A stretch of DNA of 8,222 bases, taken from contig CANHRF010000042.1 of NCBI GenBank assembly GCA_947463335.1, forward strand, positions 1 to 8,222. The letters run 5' to 3'. The notes under the pieces are model-generated. The model saw only the letters and a program-made list of their open reading frames with translations. It ran no database searches and was not told the DNA's origin. Both the position numbers and the translations under genes were made by a program. Positions 6,577-8,222 of this stretch are shown piece by piece (position 1 is the stretch's first letter; each line of letters begins with the position of its first letter). Source of the DNA: Actinomycetota bacterium (GTDB lineage: Bacteria > Actinomycetota > Actinomycetes > Nanopelagicales > Nanopelagicaceae).

Positions 6577-7380
6577 CTATTTCTTTAACTTAGCTCTTGC
6601 AGCTTTTCCTAGTTCGCCTGGGATCGATGCAAGGAGCATTTTGGTGTAATCCTCTTGCGGATCGTTAAAGACAGTTTCGGTATCGCCTGATTCAACAAAG
6701 ACGCCATCTTTCATTACATAGACGCGCTTAGTTAAGTAGCGAATAACGCCAAGGTCGTGTGAGACCAAGACAATTGATAAGCCATCATTAAGCAGTCCTA
6801 AAAATAGCTTTAGCAGTTGAGCTTGTGCGCTCTGGTCAATCGCTGATGTTGGTTCATCAGCAAGTAAGACTGTTGGGCTGGCAGATAGAGCGCGCGCCAC
6901 GCTTACTCGCTGACGTTGACCACCAGATAATTGACGTGGACGCTTCAGCGCATCGAGCTTTCCGATGCCCATTCGCTCTAGAAGTTCTAAAGCCTTCTGC
7001 TCTGCCTCATCTTTTCCAACTTTGGAATGAATGCGCACCGCTTCTGCAACCGCTGAAAGCCCATTGAGTTGTGGGTTTAAGCTGCCATAAGGATCTTGAA
7101 AGACCATCTGCACTTGGTTTCGATTTCCACTTTGGAATGACTTGTTTCCCTTAAATACATTGTCGCCGCGGAAGCGAATTTGACCAGCTGATGGTGGTTG
7201 CAAGCCAGCCATAACTCGGGCCAGTGTGGATTTTCCAGAGCCGGATTCGCCCACGATGCCGATTGGTTCGCCTTCGTGCAAGGTTAAAGAGCAGTTCTTT
7301 ACCGCTTCGACAGCGGTTGCACCGGAACCGAAGGTGACGCTGACATTTTCTACTTCCATCAATACATCGCGCTTACTCAT
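6577..7380 (-). CDS. Peptide/nickel-type ABC transporter ATP-binding subunit, DppF/OppF-like
   Basis: A 267-residue ABC ATPase that would energise import on the inner face of the membrane. It shows Walker A GESGSGKS (44-51), Q-loop FQDPYGSLNP (Gln95), signature LSGGQRQR (151-158), Walker B VLLADEPTSAID (171-182, Glu176) and switch His208 (VSHDLGVIRYL). FQDPYGSLNP and the general pattern are typical of the DppF/OppF/NikE group. The protein ends soon after the ATPase core and lacks the C-terminal cysteine-rich extension, so it is shorter than usual DppF/OppF (about 320). The frame is open up to 7413, but ATG 7380 is chosen because it overlaps the upstream stop by one base (TGATG) and has GGAA about 7 bases before it. 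It forms a heterodimer with the neighbouring subunit. The transported substrate is not known. Confidence 0.93.
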   Translation of the reverse strand: MSKRDVLMEVENVSVTFGSGATAVEAVKNCSLTLHEGEPIGIVGESGSGKSTLARVMAGLQPPSAGQIRFRGDNVFKGNKSFQSGNRNQVQMVFQDPYGSLNPQLNGLSAVAEAVRIHSKVGKDEAEQKALELLERMGIGKLDALKRPRQLSGGQRQRVSVARALSASPTVLLADEPTSAIDQSAQAQLLKLFLGLLNDGLSIVLVSHDLGVIRYLTKRVYVMKDGVFVESGDTETVFNDPQEDYTKMLLASIPGELGKAARAKLKK

Positions 7381-8222
7381 CAGATTTTTCCAATCTTGTC
7401 GGCGTGAAGGCATGCGCTCTGGTGATCGCCTTTTTTACCAGATAACGCTGGGTGATCGCCTACCAGGCAATCTTGTTGAACATAGTCACAACGCTCGGCA
7501 AAGCGACATCCCGGATTCCATTGACCAACTGATGGTGGATTTCCCTTGATAGTTAGGAGTTCTCCCCCAGGCTTTGCCACATCGATGCGTGATGAGTTAA
7601 GCGCGACCGTGTAAGGATGGCGCGGCTGAGACATGCTCGAAGTTGGACCAACTTCAACCGTTGCGCCAGCGTGCATCACAACGATCTTGTCGCAAACTTC
7701 ATCAACCAACGCTAGATCGTGTGAGATCAAGATGATCGCAGTTCCAAGATCGCGGCGAATCTCACGGAGAAGTTCCATTATCTGGGATTGCACTGTCACA
7801 TCAAGACCCGTAGTTGGCTCATCAGCGATGAGCAACTTTGGCTTGCTAGCAAGTGCACACGCGATCATTACGCGCTGTCTCATTCCGCCAGAGAGTTGAT
7901 ATGGATACTGCTTCATAACGGTATCTACCCGGCGAATCTTTACAAGATCAAGAAGTTCTTTAGATCGATTCTTCATCGAACCAGTGCCTTCAACTTGTGA
8001 GAGCGCTTCGGCTAGCTGCTTCTCGATCGTCAAGACTGGGTTTGGACCGGCCAATGCGCTCTGTGGAACATAGCCAATAACTTTTCCGCGAAGCGTCTTC
8101 CATTTAGCTTCGTTTATAGTTCTTAGATCAAGTCCTTCAAAGAGAACTTCGCCACCGATTACAGATGCGCCACGACGTTGCAGCGTTCCGATAATTGAGC
8201 GACAGATCATTGTCTTTCCAGA
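7380..8222 (-). CDS. Peptide/nickel-type ABC transporter ATP-binding subunit, DppD/OppD-like, 5' end outside the window
   Basis: The C-terminal 280 residues of the partner ATPase. The frame runs through the window end, where codons at 8222-8211 read SGKT, the tail of Walker A, so ATG 8210 is internal and roughly 45 N-terminal residues are missing. Visible motifs are a Q-loop VPQSALAGPNPVLTI (unlike the usual FQDPxxSLNP), signature LSGGMRQRV (7895-7869), Walker B LLIADEPTTGLD, and switch ISHDLALVDEVCD. The C-terminal oligopeptide-transporter domain holds CRFAERC, then a third Cys after YVQQD and a fourth near the end, a pattern linked to an iron-sulfur cluster in OppD/DppD proteins. The TGA at 7382-7380 overlaps the next ATG by one base. 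The gene order fits a dpp-like operon whose permeases and binding protein lie beyond 8222. Confidence 0.93.
   Translation of the reverse strand, partial: SGKTMICRSIIGTLQRRGASVIGGEVLFEGLDLRTINEAKWKTLRGKVIGYVPQSALAGPNPVLTIEKQLAEALSQVEGTGSMKNRSKELLDLVKIRRVDTVMKQYPYQLSGGMRQRVMIACALASKPKLLIADEPTTGLDVTVQSQIMELLREIRRDLGTAIILISHDLALVDEVCDKIVVMHAGATVEVGPTSSMSQPRHPYTVALNSSRIDVAKPGGELLTIKGNPPSVGQWNPGCRFAERCDYVQQDCLVGDHPALSGKKGDHQSACLHADKIGKI

Noticed and set aside
7381..7413. 11-residue N-terminal extension of the DppF-like ATPase
   Set aside because: It lies within the DppD-like coding end; ATG 7380 forms a TGATG junction and is followed directly by the ATPase domain.
1..8222. CRISPR arrays, tRNA/rRNA genes, transposons, phage or defence genes
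   Set aside because: No direct-repeat arrays, RNA gene signatures, transposase motifs or defence domains are visible on either strand.

Overview
The window is a gene-dense stretch of bacterial chromosome of moderate GC (roughly 47-50% by eye). Nine protein-coding genes are visible, two of them cut by the window ends. Gaps are tiny, several genes overlap by 1 to 20 bases, and there are no RNA genes, insertion sequences or CRISPR arrays. One well-placed promoter has a TTGACC / 17 bp / TAGGCT layout, a form common in Actinobacteria. Together with the compact layout and mid-range GC this suggests a streamlined (perhaps freshwater, acI-like) actinobacterium. That placement is a low-confidence inference, because no phylogenetic marker gene is present.

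Layout. (1) Positions 1-1115, plus strand: the 3' part of an MmgE/PrpD-family gene. (2) Positions 1096-3218, minus strand: two paralogous zinc-dependent deacylases of the succinylglutamate desuccinylase/aspartoacylase (AstE/AspA, DoeB-like) family. They form a tandem pair joined by a 4-base ATGA overlap, and the second runs 20 bases into the MmgE/PrpD gene tail to tail. (3) Positions 3219-3396: a divergent intergenic region with a good plus-strand promoter and a perfect 9-bp inverted repeat in the leader. (4) Positions 3397-6560, plus strand: a four-gene run of RidA-like protein, short-chain dehydrogenase (SDR), enolase-superfamily (mandelate racemase-type) enzyme and a second SDR. (5) Positions 6577-8222, minus strand: the two ATP-binding subunits of a dipeptide/oligopeptide/nickel-type ABC importer, with the first gene cut by the window end. 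Its permeases and binding protein would lie beyond 8222.

How the genes may work together (inference): this looks like a catabolic island for one imported small molecule. The peptide-type ABC importer brings in the substrate. The deacylase pair removes N-acyl groups. The two SDRs and the enolase-superfamily enzyme oxidise and dehydrate or epimerise a hydroxy-acid or sugar-acid-like skeleton. MmgE/PrpD adds a dehydratase, epimerase or decarboxylase step, and the RidA-like protein handles a reactive intermediate. I cannot name the substrate. Several enzymes lack a residue typical of the well-studied family members: the RidA arginine, the second lysine of the enolase-superfamily KxK motif, and the MmgE/PrpD lysine. 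The chemistry may therefore differ from textbook examples.
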